DNA of 64,000 nt from Sphingomonas zeae (GCF_014197135.1 NZ_JACIFA010000002.1:372001-436000), one strand, 5' to 3'; counted from the first letter of the stretch, positions 7,959 to 17,668 are shown. Numbers and translations are program-made. The notes: generated by a model from the letters alone, not told the origin.

Positions 7959-9670
7959 CGGCGGTGCGGCCCGTCCTTGCGAGGCTTGCATGGATGCTGG
8001 TCGCCTGGCCGACCACGCTCGCCGCGCAGACGCAGGGCGCGCCGAGCGCCGGTGGCGTAGCGGCCGCTGCGCAAGAGACAAGGTCGACGGATCGGGCCGA
8101 GACGGGGGACGGATCGCGCGCTGCCACGCCGCCGCGGCTTCGCGCGCGGCTGACCCCCTATGTCGAGGTGGGGCAGGTTCTTGTCGCCGATCTGACCGGT
8201 GGCGACGCGGTCACCTATACGACCCTGGCGGCAGGCGTGAACGCGCAGGTTCAGACCGCTCGGGCGCAGGGACAGGTCAGCTATCGCTATGAGCGTCGCA
8301 TCGGCTGGAGCGACCGGGCCGGGGACGGCGATATCCATAGCGGGCTGGCTCGCATCTCCTATGCCCTCACGCCGGAACTGCATCTGGAGGGCGGCGCGCT
8401 GGCGACGCGGACGCGCGCGGATATCCGGGGTGCCGCGCCCGGCGTGCTGGTCGGCGATGTCGCCAATATCTCGCAAATCTATTCGGCCTATGCCGGCCCC
8501 TCGCTGGCCACGCGGGCGGGGCCGGTGCAGATCGGCGCGAATTACCGGCTGGGCTATACCCGCGCGGAGACGCCGGGGCTGGGCGGCCTGGCGCCGGGCC
8601 AACCCCAACTCGACTATTTCAGCGACAGCTGGAACCATATGGCGACCGTCAGCGCCACCGCGCGGCCTGGGGCGATCGCGCCGGTCGGCCTGTCGGCCAA
8701 TGCCGCCTATGAGCGCGACGATGCGGGGCAACTCTCGCAGCGTTATGAGGGCTGGTTCGTGCGCGGTGACGTGCTGAAGCCTGTTTCGCCCTATGTCGCG
8801 CTGACCGCCGGGGTCGGTTACGAGCGGATCGAGGCGAGCCAGCGCGATCCGGAAGTCGACGCCGCCGGCCGACCCTTGGTCGACAGCCGGGGCCGGTTCA
8901 TCACCAATCCGCAAGGTCCGCGCCGGATCGCCTATCGCACCGACGGCGTCTATTATGATGCAGGCGTCATCTGGCGGCCCGACCGCCGGACCTCCGTCGA
9001 AGGGCATGTGGGCGAGCGCTATGGCTCGCTCAGCGTCACCGGGCTGGCGCGCTATCAGGCGTCCCGCGACCTCGTCTTCCAGGCGGCGATCTATGACGGG
9101 ATCCAGACGTTCGGCCGTCAGCTTCGCAACGGGCTGTCGAACCTGCCCACCAATTTCGTCGAAACGCGCGATGCCTTTGCGCAGCAGTTCAATGGCTGTG
9201 TCTTTTCGGCGGGCGGAACGTCGCCGGGCGGATGCCTGAACGACGCATTGCAATCGGTGCAGACCGCCGTCTATCGCGCCCGCGGGCTGGACATGGCTCT
9301 GTCATACCAGCGGGGGCGTTCCACCCTGGGCGTGGGGCTGGGCTATACCAGCCGCCGCCTCTTCGCGCCGGACGACGTGCCGGGCCTCATCGTCTCCGGC
9401 GCACAGGACGACAGCTATTACGGCCAGATTTTCCTGGGCCATGCCTTTGGTCCCAATTCGGGGCTTAACGTTAATGGCTTCGTTAACTATTACGTCTCTA
9501 GGTTGGCGGGGGCCGAGGACGTGGTATCGCTGGGAACGACCGCCAGTTATTACCGCAACTTCGGTCGGCTCGGAACAACCGCGTCGGTTGGATTGTACCA
9601 TTTCTCGGTCGGGGACCTGACCAATGCGCTGTCCGCGCAAGCTCTGGTCGCCGCACGGTATCAATTCTGA
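7955..9670 (+). CDS. XrtA/PEP-CTERM-associated outer-membrane beta-barrel protein
   Basis: A 571-residue protein. The GTG at 7955 gives a signal peptide ending about TTLAAQTQG and overlaps the kinase stop by four bases; the open frame back to 7859 is inside the kinase gene and is rejected. The mature part has many alternating beta strands rich in Tyr, Arg and Gly, and ends in an aromatic residue (VAARYQF), as outer-membrane barrels do. This family occurs in PEP-CTERM exopolysaccharide loci and may be a secretion pore or surface anchor; its function is not established. Two Cys lie near FNGCVFSAGG and GGCLND and could form a disulfide. Confidence 0.82.
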   Translation: MTAVRPVLARLAWMLVAWPTTLAAQTQGAPSAGGVAAAAQETRSTDRAETGDGSRAATPPRLRARLTPYVEVGQVLVADLTGGDAVTYTTLAAGVNAQVQTARAQGQVSYRYERRIGWSDRAGDGDIHSGLARISYALTPELHLEGGALATRTRADIRGAAPGVLVGDVANISQIYSAYAGPSLATRAGPVQIGANYRLGYTRAETPGLGGLAPGQPQLDYFSDSWNHMATVSATARPGAIAPVGLSANAAYERDDAGQLSQRYEGWFVRGDVLKPVSPYVALTAGVGYERIEASQRDPEVDAAGRPLVDSRGRFITNPQGPRRIAYRTDGVYYDAGVIWRPDRRTSVEGHVGERYGSLSVTGLARYQASRDLVFQAAIYDGIQTFGRQLRNGLSNLPTNFVETRDAFAQQFNGCVFSAGGTSPGGCLNDALQSVQTAVYRARGLDMALSYQRGRSTLGVGLGYTSRRLFAPDDVPGLIVSGAQDDSYYGQIFLGHAFGPNSGLNVNGFVNYYVSRLAGAEDVVSLGTTASYYRNFGRLGTTASVGLYHFSVGDLTNALSAQALVAARYQF

Positions 9671-9689
9671 CCGGCCGAAAGGCACGATA

Positions 9690-11036
9690 ATGTACGAGAC
9701 CCATTTCGGTCTGGGCGAACGCCCGTTCCAACTGACGCCGGACCCGCGTTTCTGGTTCCAGACCGCGACTCATGGCAAGGCGATGGCCTATCTGGGCTAT
9801 GGGCTGGCACAGGGGGAGGGCTTCATCGTCATCACCGGCGATGTCGGTGCGGGCAAGACGACGCTGGTCGGCCATCTGGTCGAGACGCTGGATACCAAGC
9901 GCCTGCGCGTCCTGCATATCGTGTCGACCGCCGTCGAGCCGCAGGATCTGCTGCACGTCCTTGCGGGGCAACTGGACGTCGATGCCCAGGGTTTGAGCAA
10001 GGCGGCGCTGCTGGCTGCGATCGAGCGGGCGCTGAACGGCGTCGCGCGCGAGGGACGCCGCATCCTGCTGATCGTCGACGAGGCGCAGGCTCTGCCGCTC
10101 GCCTCGCTCGAAGAATTGCGTATGTTGTCCAACTTCCAGGTCGGCGGTCACGCGCTGCTCCAGATCCTGCTGGTCGGGCAGCCCGAATTCCGCGAACGCC
10201 TGCTCGGTTCGGCCGCCATCGAGCAGCTGCGCCAGCGGGTTATCGCCATCCATCATCTCGACCCGATGGAGCCCGAGGAAGTACCCGATTACATCGCGCA
10301 CCGCCTGGCGGTCGCGGGCTGGACGGGCCGTCCCGACTTCGCCGCCGATGCCTTTGATGCGCTGTATGACGCATCGGGCGGCGTGCCGCGCCGGTTGAAC
10401 GTGCTTGCGGGCCGTGTCCTCCTGCAAGCCGCGATCGAAGGTGTCGAACTGATCGGCCGCCAGACGGTCGAAAGCGTGGCCGCCGACATGGCCGCCGATA
10501 TGGGCGTGGCCATGGATGGTGGTCGCGAGGCGCCGATGCCCATCGCACCGGAGCCCGAGCCTGTCGCACCCATCTTCAACACCTCGGCTCGGCTGGGTGA
10601 TCCGCTATTTTCGGCGGGGACGCTTCGCACCGGGCTGGGCCTGAACGGTCATGCGACCGTGGCCGCGGCGCAGCCCGATCCGATCACCCGCGTCATGCCA
10701 GAAAGCGAGGCGGTTTCGCGCAGCGCCCACCGCGTCGTCGCTCCGCCGCCCGCGCCCGAGCCGGTGTCGCTGCGTCCGATCCCCGAGCCCGTCGCGCCCC
10801 TGCCGCCCGTCGCCGAGGGAGCACCCGTCGCTCCCGAACGACCGGCCGAGCCGTCGCCGGTCGCCGCGCTGGAGAACCGCGTCGCGCAACTCGAAGCGCG
10901 GCTGGAGCAGCAGGAAGCGGCATTGCGTCGTGTCCTGACCCTGCTGGTCGACTGGTCCGAAATCGACAACCGCGCCGAAATCCATCGCGAGGCCGGTCCC
11001 ACGATCCGACCGGGGGCCTGGGGCCATGCCGCCTGA
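9690..11036 (+). CDS. XrtA-associated AAA ATPase (ExeA-like)
   Basis: A 448-residue protein. The N-terminal AAA ATPase has Walker A GDVGAGKTT at 50-58 and Walker B LLIVDEAQALP near 130. The N-terminal YETHFGLGERPFQLTPDP is the hallmark of ExeA/GspA-like ATPases. After about residue 280 the sequence becomes proline- and alanine-rich, then a short coiled coil (LENRVAQLEARLEQQEAALRR). The ATG at 9690 has GAAAGG seven bases upstream. In general secretion systems such ATPases help place envelope machinery; here it may assemble the export complex. The 3' end overlaps the deacetylase by 11 bases. Confidence 0.88.
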   Translation: MYETHFGLGERPFQLTPDPRFWFQTATHGKAMAYLGYGLAQGEGFIVITGDVGAGKTTLVGHLVETLDTKRLRVLHIVSTAVEPQDLLHVLAGQLDVDAQGLSKAALLAAIERALNGVAREGRRILLIVDEAQALPLASLEELRMLSNFQVGGHALLQILLVGQPEFRERLLGSAAIEQLRQRVIAIHHLDPMEPEEVPDYIAHRLAVAGWTGRPDFAADAFDALYDASGGVPRRLNVLAGRVLLQAAIEGVELIGRQTVESVAADMAADMGVAMDGGREAPMPIAPEPEPVAPIFNTSARLGDPLFSAGTLRTGLGLNGHATVAAAQPDPITRVMPESEAVSRSAHRVVAPPPAPEPVSLRPIPEPVAPLPPVAEGAPVAPERPAEPSPVAALENRVAQLEARLEQQEAALRRVLTLLVDWSEIDNRAEIHREAGPTIRPGAWGHAA

Positions 11037-11922
11037 GGCTCTGGCACCCGAATGCCTGGCGGGCGATAAGGCAAAGGCGTTGCCGCTCAACGGCATGTCG
11101 GTCGATGTCGAGGAATGGTTTCAGGTCGGCGCGTTCGAGCGGACGATCGACAAGCGCGACTGGGACCGGCTGGACAGTCGGGTCGAGGCCAATACCGATG
11201 CCGTCCTGTCGCTGTTCGCCGAGACAGGTACGCGCGCGACCTTCTTCACGCTGGGCTGGGTGGCGCATCGCCATCCCGGACTGATCCGCCGCATCGTCGA
11301 TGCGGGGCATGAGATGGCGAGCCATGGCTGGGACCATCAGCGTGTCTTCACCATGACCGCCGACCAGTTCCGCGCCGATCTGGCCCGCGCCCAGGCGGCG
11401 ATCGAGGATGCCAGCGGGCAGACGGTGACAGGATACCGCGCACCCAGCTTCTCGATTGATACCCGCACCCCCTGGGCGCACCCCGTACTGGCCGAGGCGG
11501 GCTATCATTATTCCTCCAGCGTCGCGCCGCTGCGCCACGACCATTATGGCTGGGCCGGGTCGCCGCGCTATGCCTGGCGGCCGCTGGCGGACTCGGCGCT
11601 GATCGAACTGCCGGTCACGGTGGCGCAGTGGGGCAGCAGGCGGCTGGCGACCGGCGGCGGCTTCTTTCGGATGCTGCCCGCCAGACTGACCGACATCGCG
11701 GTCGGGCAGGTCAATCGCGACGCGCATGGCGCGATCTTCTATTTCCACCCCTGGGAGGTCGATCCCGATCAGCCGCGCGTCGCCAACGCGCCGCTCCGCT
11801 CGCGCATCCGCCATTACAGCCGGTTGAGCGCCATGGCGGGCAAGCTGCGCGGGCTGCTCGGCCGCCACCCCTGGGGTCGGGTCGATCAGGTCGCGGCCGA
11901 GGAAGCGGCGCGGCTGGCATGA
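11026..11922 (+). CDS. XrtA-associated polysaccharide deacetylase
   Basis: A 298-residue NodB-type deacetylase. It contains SVDVEEWFQV (metal-binding Asp about residue 27), HEMASHGWDHQ (the paired metal His), GYRAPSFSID and a late YFHPWEVDP. The extra C-terminal segment is the one that accompanies the PEP-CTERM subfamily. There is no signal peptide, so it probably acts on lipid-linked or cytoplasmic precursors, or is exported by an unknown route. It should remove N-acetyl groups from the sugar polymer. The stop overlaps the FemAB-like gene (ATGA). Confidence 0.9.
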   Translation: MPPEALAPECLAGDKAKALPLNGMSVDVEEWFQVGAFERTIDKRDWDRLDSRVEANTDAVLSLFAETGTRATFFTLGWVAHRHPGLIRRIVDAGHEMASHGWDHQRVFTMTADQFRADLARAQAAIEDASGQTVTGYRAPSFSIDTRTPWAHPVLAEAGYHYSSSVAPLRHDHYGWAGSPRYAWRPLADSALIELPVTVAQWGSRRLATGGGFFRMLPARLTDIAVGQVNRDAHGAIFYFHPWEVDPDQPRVANAPLRSRIRHYSRLSAMAGKLRGLLGRHPWGRVDQVAAEEAARLA

Positions 11923-12956
11923 CCGCGCGTGCGTCGACGATCCGCGTCGCCGATCTGGCGAGCGAGTCCGAATGCGCGCGGATCGACGCCTTCGTCACTG
12001 CGCAGGCGGATGGCACCCCCTTCCATCTGACCGGCTGGTTGAAGGCTGGCGCGAAAGGCTGTGGCCAGACAGCGCATTATCTGCTCGCCGAAGGGCAGGA
12101 CGGTGCGATCATCGGTGCGTTGCCGCTCAGTGAAATCCGTTCGCCGCTGTTCGGTGCGGCGATGGTGTCGACCGGCTTCGGCGTTGATGGCGGCGTGCTG
12201 GGCGAAGGTGTCGACGCGCTGGCCGAGGCCGCCTGGGGCCTGGCGGGCGAGAAGGGGATCGAGTCGGTCGAACTGCGCGGTGGCCCGGTACCTGATGGCT
12301 GGACGGCGGACGCGGACAGTTATCTGGGCTTCGTCCGCCCCATCGCAGGCGACGACGAGGCCGAGATGAAGGCCATTCCCCGCAAGCAGCGCGCCGAACT
12401 TCGCAAGGCGCTCGCGCAGGATCTGGAGGTCGTCACGGGCCGCGAGCCCCAGATGCTTGCCGAGCACTACCGGGTCTATGCCGAGTCCGTTCGCAACCTC
12501 GGCACGCCGGTCTTCCCCGCCAAGCTGTTCCGCGAGGTGGTCGCCCGCCTCGACGCCGATGTCCTCACCGTGCGGCATGACGGACGGGCGGTGGCGAGCG
12601 TGCTCAACCTCTATCATGGCGGCACGGTCTATCCCTATTGGGGTGGCGGCACCCATGCCGCACGGGGCCTGCGCGCCAATGACCTGATGTATTTCGCGCT
12701 GATGCGTCACGCCCGGCAGCGCGGTTGCGACAGCTTCGATTTCGGCCGGTCGAAGGTCGGAACCGGGGCGGCCGCGTTCAAGAAGAATTGGGGGTTCGAA
12801 GGGCGGCCGCTGGTCTATGCCAGCCGCAGCGTCCACGGCCCGCGCGCGCTCAATCCGCTCAATCCCAAATATGCGCTGATGATCGCGCTATGGAAGCGGC
12901 TGCCCGTCCGCGTCGCGCAGATCGTCGGGCCGCCGATCGCGCGGGGTTTAGGTTGA
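11919..12956 (+). CDS. FemAB-like protein, XrtA/PEP-CTERM-associated
   Basis: A 345-residue GNAT-fold protein of the FemAB/peptidyltransferase type. An RKQRAELRKAL segment near 155 and the late YWGGGTHAARGLRANDLM and FDFGRSKVGTGAAAFKKNWGF motifs are typical. The start was placed at the ATG overlapping the deacetylase stop; the longer open frame lies inside that gene. Relatives add amino acids from aminoacyl-tRNA to cell-wall precursors. In exopolysaccharide loci the acceptor is unknown. A TTGA overlap links it to the glycosyltransferase. Confidence 0.86.
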   Translation: MTARASTIRVADLASESECARIDAFVTAQADGTPFHLTGWLKAGAKGCGQTAHYLLAEGQDGAIIGALPLSEIRSPLFGAAMVSTGFGVDGGVLGEGVDALAEAAWGLAGEKGIESVELRGGPVPDGWTADADSYLGFVRPIAGDDEAEMKAIPRKQRAELRKALAQDLEVVTGREPQMLAEHYRVYAESVRNLGTPVFPAKLFREVVARLDADVLTVRHDGRAVASVLNLYHGGTVYPYWGGGTHAARGLRANDLMYFALMRHARQRGCDSFDFGRSKVGTGAAAFKKNWGFEGRPLVYASRSVHGPRALNPLNPKYALMIALWKRLPVRVAQIVGPPIARGLG

Positions 12957-14113
12957 AGGACCTTCTGTTCCTCGCGCACCGCGCGCCCTTTCCGCCCGAT
13001 CGTGGCGACAAGATCCGCAGCTATCATGTGCTGCGCCATCTGGCGCGCAACTGGCGCGTCCATCTCTGCACTTTTGCCGAGCAGGCGGCGGAGCAACACT
13101 TGCCCCCCGAGCTCCAGGCCGAACTCGCCAGCCATTCCATCCTGCGCCGGACCAAGCCGATGGCGGTTGCGGCGATGCAGGCGCTGGTTACCGGCAAGCC
13201 GATTTCGCTGGCCGCCTTTGCCCATCCCGGCATGGCGCGCGCCGTGGCGGATGTGCGGGCGCGCCACCCGATTGCCGCGACCTATATCTTCTCCGGTCAG
13301 ATGGCCCAGTATCGGGGGGGCGAGCCGACGATCATGGACATGGTCGATGTCGATTCCGCCAAGTTCGCGAGCCTTGCCGAGACGACCCGGCCGGGAATGC
13401 GGGCCATCCTCAAGCGCGAAGCCCGGCTGCTCGGCCGCTATGAACGGCAGGTTTCCCGGTCCGTCGCCGCGACCCTGTTCGTCAGCGAGGCGGAGGCGGC
13501 GCTGTTCCGCTCGGGCGGCGGAAAAGGGAATATCCTGGCGGTCGAGAATGGCATCGACGCCACCCGCTACGACGCCGCCACCGTCGATCCGGGCACGGAT
13601 GACGGTCCGCTGATCGTCTTTACGGGGCAGATGGATTACCGCCCCAATATCGATGCCGTAACGCGCTTTGTCGAGCATATCCTGCCATTGGTTCGCAAAG
13701 CCTGTCCGACGGTCCGCTTCGCGATCGTCGGCCGCGCGCCGACTCCCGCGGTGCGGCGGCTGGCCAGCGACGCGGTTATCGTCACCGGCGAAGTCCCGGA
13801 CACTCGCCTCTGGCTGGCGCGGGCGGCCGTCTGCGTGGCTCCGCTCGATCTGGCACGGGGCATCCAGAACAAGCTGCTGGAGGCGATGGCCATGGCGCGG
13901 CCTGTCGTCGCCTCGGTCCCCGCCGCAGAAGGGATTGACCATGGCGGCACGATCGCGGTGGCGGGCGACGATCGCGACTTTGCCCGGCAGGTCATCGCCG
14001 CGCTGAACGGCCCGGCCGACAATCCTGCGGCGCGTGCGCGGGTGCTGGCGCGCTATGACTGGGCGGCGCGGCTGGCGCCGCTCGATTGCTTGCTGGGGGA
14101 CATCGCATCGTGA
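12953..14113 (+). CDS. XrtA/PEP-CTERM-associated glycosyltransferase, GT4-like
   Basis: A 386-residue GT-B glycosyltransferase. It begins KDLLFLAHRAPFPPDRGDKIRS, the N-terminal signature of the PEP-CTERM sugar transferase family. The donor-binding domain includes VENGIDATRY, FTGQMDYRPNIDAV and the PLDLARGIQNKLLEAMAMARP motif. The start is a TTG at 12953 overlapping the preceding stop; no ATG fits the conserved N-terminus. It should add one sugar to the repeat unit on the cytoplasmic face. A GTGA overlap leads into the exosortase gene. Confidence 0.88.
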   Translation: MKDLLFLAHRAPFPPDRGDKIRSYHVLRHLARNWRVHLCTFAEQAAEQHLPPELQAELASHSILRRTKPMAVAAMQALVTGKPISLAAFAHPGMARAVADVRARHPIAATYIFSGQMAQYRGGEPTIMDMVDVDSAKFASLAETTRPGMRAILKREARLLGRYERQVSRSVAATLFVSEAEAALFRSGGGKGNILAVENGIDATRYDAATVDPGTDDGPLIVFTGQMDYRPNIDAVTRFVEHILPLVRKACPTVRFAIVGRAPTPAVRRLASDAVIVTGEVPDTRLWLARAAVCVAPLDLARGIQNKLLEAMAMARPVVASVPAAEGIDHGGTIAVAGDDRDFARQVIAALNGPADNPAARARVLARYDWAARLAPLDCLLGDIAS

Positions 14114-15651
14114 GCGCGGGGGATATGGCAAGCCTGGACGAACAGGTGAGGCCGGGGCAGCGTCGGGAATGGGGGCGCTGGACCTACCACCTCGCGTTGC
14201 TGGCGGGGGCGGCGCTGTTCGTCCTGCTGCTGTTCCGGGCCGACGTTGCTCATCTGGTCGATATCTGGTGGACCAGCACCACCTATGGGCATTGCCTGTT
14301 CATCGGGCCGGTCGTCGGTTGGCTGATCTGGCAGCGGCGCAGCGAATTGTCGCAACTGACCCCGGCCGCCTGGTGGCCAGGGCTGTTCGTCGTGACGGGC
14401 GGAGGGCTTCTCTGGCTGCTCGGCGAGTCCGCCACCGTCGCATTGGTTCGCCAGCTAGGGCTGGTGGGCATGCTGGAGGGGGCCGTCATCACGCTGCTGG
14501 GACCGATGGTCGCGCGGGGAATGCTGTTTCCGCTCGCCTATGCCTGGTTCCTGGTGCCGTTCGGGGCCGAACTGGAAAGGCCGCTCCAGCAGATTACCGT
14601 GTCGATCGTCATGCCGCTGCTCGACTGGAGCGGCATCCCCGCCTCGGCCGACGGGGTGCTGATCCATGCGGGCCGCTATTGGTTCGAGGTGGCAGAGGCC
14701 TGTTCGGGGTCGAAATTCGTGCTGGCCATGGTCGCCTTCTCCGCTCTGGTCGCCCATCTCTGTTTCCGCTCGCCCTGGCGACGGACGATCTTCGTGATCA
14801 TGTCCTTGATCGTGCCGGTCCTCGCCAATGGCGTGCGCGCCTGGGGGACGATCTTCGCGGCCGACAAGACTTCGATCGAGGTGGCGGGCGGGGTCGACCA
14901 TATCATCTTCGGCTGGGTGTTCTTCGCGATCGTCATGGCGGCGGTGCTGGCGATCGGATGGCAATTCTTCGACCGTTCGCCCGATGATCCTGCCTTCGAC
15001 CCGGCGCGGCTGTCGGGGGCACCGCGCCGCCGCATCGATCCGCTGCTTGCCGCCACGCTGGCGGTGGCGATCGCCGCCATCTTCCCCAGCTGGAGCGGTT
15101 TTGCCGGATCGCGTGCGGCGGTCCTGCCCGCCCAAATGGCGCTGCCCGACATAACGGGCTGGACCCCGGTGCAGCAAAGGACGGCGTGGAGCCCCAACTA
15201 TCCGGGTGCCGATGCCGTGCTGTTGCGCAGCTACCGCGACGGCGAGGGGCATCAGGTCGATCTGGCGGTCGGCGTCTTCGCGCGTCAGCGGGAAGGCGGC
15301 AAGCTGGGCGCGTTCGGGACGGGCGTGCTGCACGAGGATGACCGCTGGATTCGTGTCGCCGATCTGGGCCGGATCGCGGGCGGCGACGCCATGCGACTGA
15401 CCACGACCGGGCCGACCGGCCAGCCGGTCGAGCGCGATGTTGCGACATGGTACCGGATCGGCGATACGCTGACCCCGGATATGCGGCGCGTGAAACTCGA
15501 AACGATGAAGGCCCGGCTACTGGGGCAGCGCCAGACGGCGGTGGCGGTACATGTGTCGAGCGAGGGCGACGACCCGCGCGCGATCGCGGCGTTCGTCCGC
15601 GCGCTCGGGCCGGTCGACGCGTTCGCCGATCGTCTGACGGGGCAGCGCTGA
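14110..15651 (+). CDS. xrtA: Exosortase A with C-terminal EpsI-like domain
   Basis: A 513-residue fusion. The N-terminal part (about 1-295) is a multi-pass membrane exosortase. The predicted catalytic triad is visible: C198 in EACSGSKF, R243 in LANGVRAW and H264 in GGVDHIIFGW. From about residue 300 a soluble EpsI-type (DUF3485) region follows, starting RRIDPLLAA and including DITGWTPVQQ. Exosortases cut and transfer proteins carrying a C-terminal PEP-CTERM tail, by analogy with sortases. The GTG at 14110 overlaps the glycosyltransferase stop; ATG 14125 is an alternative. No PEP-CTERM substrate is encoded in this window. Confidence 0.93.
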   Translation: MSAGDMASLDEQVRPGQRREWGRWTYHLALLAGAALFVLLLFRADVAHLVDIWWTSTTYGHCLFIGPVVGWLIWQRRSELSQLTPAAWWPGLFVVTGGGLLWLLGESATVALVRQLGLVGMLEGAVITLLGPMVARGMLFPLAYAWFLVPFGAELERPLQQITVSIVMPLLDWSGIPASADGVLIHAGRYWFEVAEACSGSKFVLAMVAFSALVAHLCFRSPWRRTIFVIMSLIVPVLANGVRAWGTIFAADKTSIEVAGGVDHIIFGWVFFAIVMAAVLAIGWQFFDRSPDDPAFDPARLSGAPRRRIDPLLAATLAVAIAAIFPSWSGFAGSRAAVLPAQMALPDITGWTPVQQRTAWSPNYPGADAVLLRSYRDGEGHQVDLAVGVFARQREGGKLGAFGTGVLHEDDRWIRVADLGRIAGGDAMRLTTTGPTGQPVERDVATWYRIGDTLTPDMRRVKLETMKARLLGQRQTAVAVHVSSEGDDPRAIAAFVRALGPVDAFADRLTGQR

Positions 15652-15657
15652 CCCCTC

Positions 15658-17544
15658 ATGTGCGGCATCGCCGGTCTATTCCATCCCGCCACACCCAAGC
15701 CGGTCGACCCCGCCCGCTTACGCGCGATGATCGGCGCGCAGGCGCACCGCGGACCGGACGGGCAGGGGATATGGACCGCACCCGGCGTCGGCTTCGCCCA
15801 TGCCCGGCTGTCGATCATCGATGTGGCGGGCTCGCCCCAGCCGATGGTCGATGGCGAGGTCGCGGTCTGCTTCAACGGCGAAATCTATAACTATCGCGAA
15901 CTGCGCGAGGAGTTGCGGGCCAAGGGCGCGGTGTTTCACACCGATGGCGATACCGAGGTGCTGGTCCATGGCTGGCGGCTTTGGGGTCCGGCGATGCTTC
16001 ACCGGCTGGTCGGCATGTTCGCCTTTGCCGTGCATGATGCGAAGGCGGGGACGCTGTTCCTCGCCCGCGACCGGCTGGGGGTGAAGCCGCTTCACTGGGC
16101 CGAATTGCCCGATGGTGCGGTCGCCTTTGCCTCGGAGATGAAGGGGGTGCTGGCGCATCCGCTGTTCCGCCGCCGCCCCGATATCCGCGCGGTCGAGGAT
16201 TATCTGGCCTTTGGCTATGTCCCCGACGATGCCAGCATCGTGGCAGGCGTCCACAAGCTGCCCGCCGGGCATTTCCTGCTGATCGAGCGTGGCCGCGCCA
16301 CTCCCGCCCCACGCCAATGGTGGGACGTCGACTTCTCCAACCGCGAAACCGGATCGGCCACGCAGCTGGGCGAGGGGCTTCTCGCCCGGATGCGTGAGGC
16401 CGTGGTCAGCCGCATGGTCGCCGACGTACCGCTAGGCGCGTTCCTGTCGGGCGGGGTGGACAGCTCGGCGGTGGTCGCGCTGATGGCGGAGGCGTCGCCG
16501 CGCGCCGTGCGCACCTGCACCATCGGTTTCGACGAGGCGGGCCTGGACGAGCGTAGCCATGCCCGCACCATTGCGCAGCGCTTCGCCACCGATCATGCCG
16601 AGCGGGTTGTCCAGCCGGACGACTTCGCGCTGATCGACACGCTGGTCGCGCAGTTCGACGAGCCCTTTGCCGATGCGTCGGCGCTCGCCACCTATCGCCT
16701 GTGCGAGATGACGCGCGAGCATGTCACGGTCGCATTGGCGGGCGATGGTGCCGACGAAATCCTGATGGGCTATCGCCGCCACATCTTCCATGCGGGCGAG
16801 GAGCGGGTGCGGGGCCTGTTTCCTGCGGAGTTCCGCCGCAGCGTGTTCGGGACGCTGGGCCGCCTCTATCCCAAGGCCGACTGGGCACCGCGCTCGTTGC
16901 GCGCCAAGACGACGCTCCAGGCGCTGGGGATGGATGGCGCGGAGGCCTATGCCCGGGCCGTCGGCGTGACGAGCCCGGAGGCGCGCGCGCGGTTATTCTC
17001 AGCCGAGGCCAAGGCGGCGCTGGGCGGCCACCGAGCGGAGGATCGCTATGTCGCCGCGATGCGCGATGCGCCTGCGCGCGACGCGATGGACCGGGTCCAA
17101 TATGCCGATATGAAGATCTGGCTGCCCGGCGATATCCTGACCAAGACCGACCGCATGTCGATGGCGGTCGGGTTGGAAGCGCGCGAACCGCTGCTCGACC
17201 ACCGGCTGGTCGAATATGCCGCGCGGCTGCCCGTTTCGATGCGGCTACGGGGCGGGCAGGGCAAGTGGCTGATGAAGAAGGTGCTGGAACCCTATCTGCC
17301 GCGTGACATCCTCTACCGGCCCAAAATGGGGTTCGTGACGCCGATCAGCGCCTGGTTCCGGGGTGCCCTGGCGGATGAGGCGGCGCGGCTGGAGAAATCG
17401 GGGCTGCTCCGCGAGACCGGATGGTTCGACTTGACCGAACTGGGGCGGCTGGCGGCGGACCACCGCGCCGGCCGCGCCGAGCATGGCCGGACCTTGTGGC
17501 AGATGCTGATGCTCGAACGCAGCCTGGGGCGGCTGTTCGCTTAG
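15658..17544 (+). CDS. XrtA/PEP-CTERM-associated amidotransferase (asparagine synthase-like)
   Basis: A 628-residue class II glutamine amidotransferase fused to an asparagine-synthase domain. After Met removal the nucleophile is Cys2 of MCGIAGLF. The glutaminase part contains HRGPDGQG and NGEIYNYREL. The synthase part has the pyrophosphate loop LSGGVDSSAVVAL and GDGADEILMGYRRH. It should transfer amide nitrogen to a carboxylate, probably a uronic acid or acyl group of the polymer. It starts seven bases after xrtA and is the last gene of the operon; a large inverted repeat lies between its stop and the convergent gene. Confidence 0.92.
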   Translation: MCGIAGLFHPATPKPVDPARLRAMIGAQAHRGPDGQGIWTAPGVGFAHARLSIIDVAGSPQPMVDGEVAVCFNGEIYNYRELREELRAKGAVFHTDGDTEVLVHGWRLWGPAMLHRLVGMFAFAVHDAKAGTLFLARDRLGVKPLHWAELPDGAVAFASEMKGVLAHPLFRRRPDIRAVEDYLAFGYVPDDASIVAGVHKLPAGHFLLIERGRATPAPRQWWDVDFSNRETGSATQLGEGLLARMREAVVSRMVADVPLGAFLSGGVDSSAVVALMAEASPRAVRTCTIGFDEAGLDERSHARTIAQRFATDHAERVVQPDDFALIDTLVAQFDEPFADASALATYRLCEMTREHVTVALAGDGADEILMGYRRHIFHAGEERVRGLFPAEFRRSVFGTLGRLYPKADWAPRSLRAKTTLQALGMDGAEAYARAVGVTSPEARARLFSAEAKAALGGHRAEDRYVAAMRDAPARDAMDRVQYADMKIWLPGDILTKTDRMSMAVGLEAREPLLDHRLVEYAARLPVSMRLRGGQGKWLMKKVLEPYLPRDILYRPKMGFVTPISAWFRGALADEAARLEKSGLLRETGWFDLTELGRLAADHRAGRAEHGRTLWQMLMLERSLGRLFA

Positions 17545-17550
17545 AGGTTT

Positions 17551-17651
17551 CACCCCTCCCCTTCAGGGGAGGGGCAGGGGGTGGGGCGCTGCCGCAAATG
17601 CCAGGTTCGTGGAGAGGCCCCACCCCAACCCCTCCCCTGAAGGGGAGGGGC
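17551..17651. repeat. Nested inverted repeat between convergent genes
   Basis: Two palindromic blocks, 17551-17587 and 17617-17651, are near-perfect reverse complements of one another. Each also contains an internal cccctcccctTcaggggagggg-type palindrome. They can form one long stem or two separate stems. The position between the amidotransferase stop and the convergent small gene suggests a bidirectional terminator or a dispersed REP-like element. There is no T-run. Confidence 0.75.
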
Positions 17652-17668
17652 TTATTCTCTGCCGCCCA

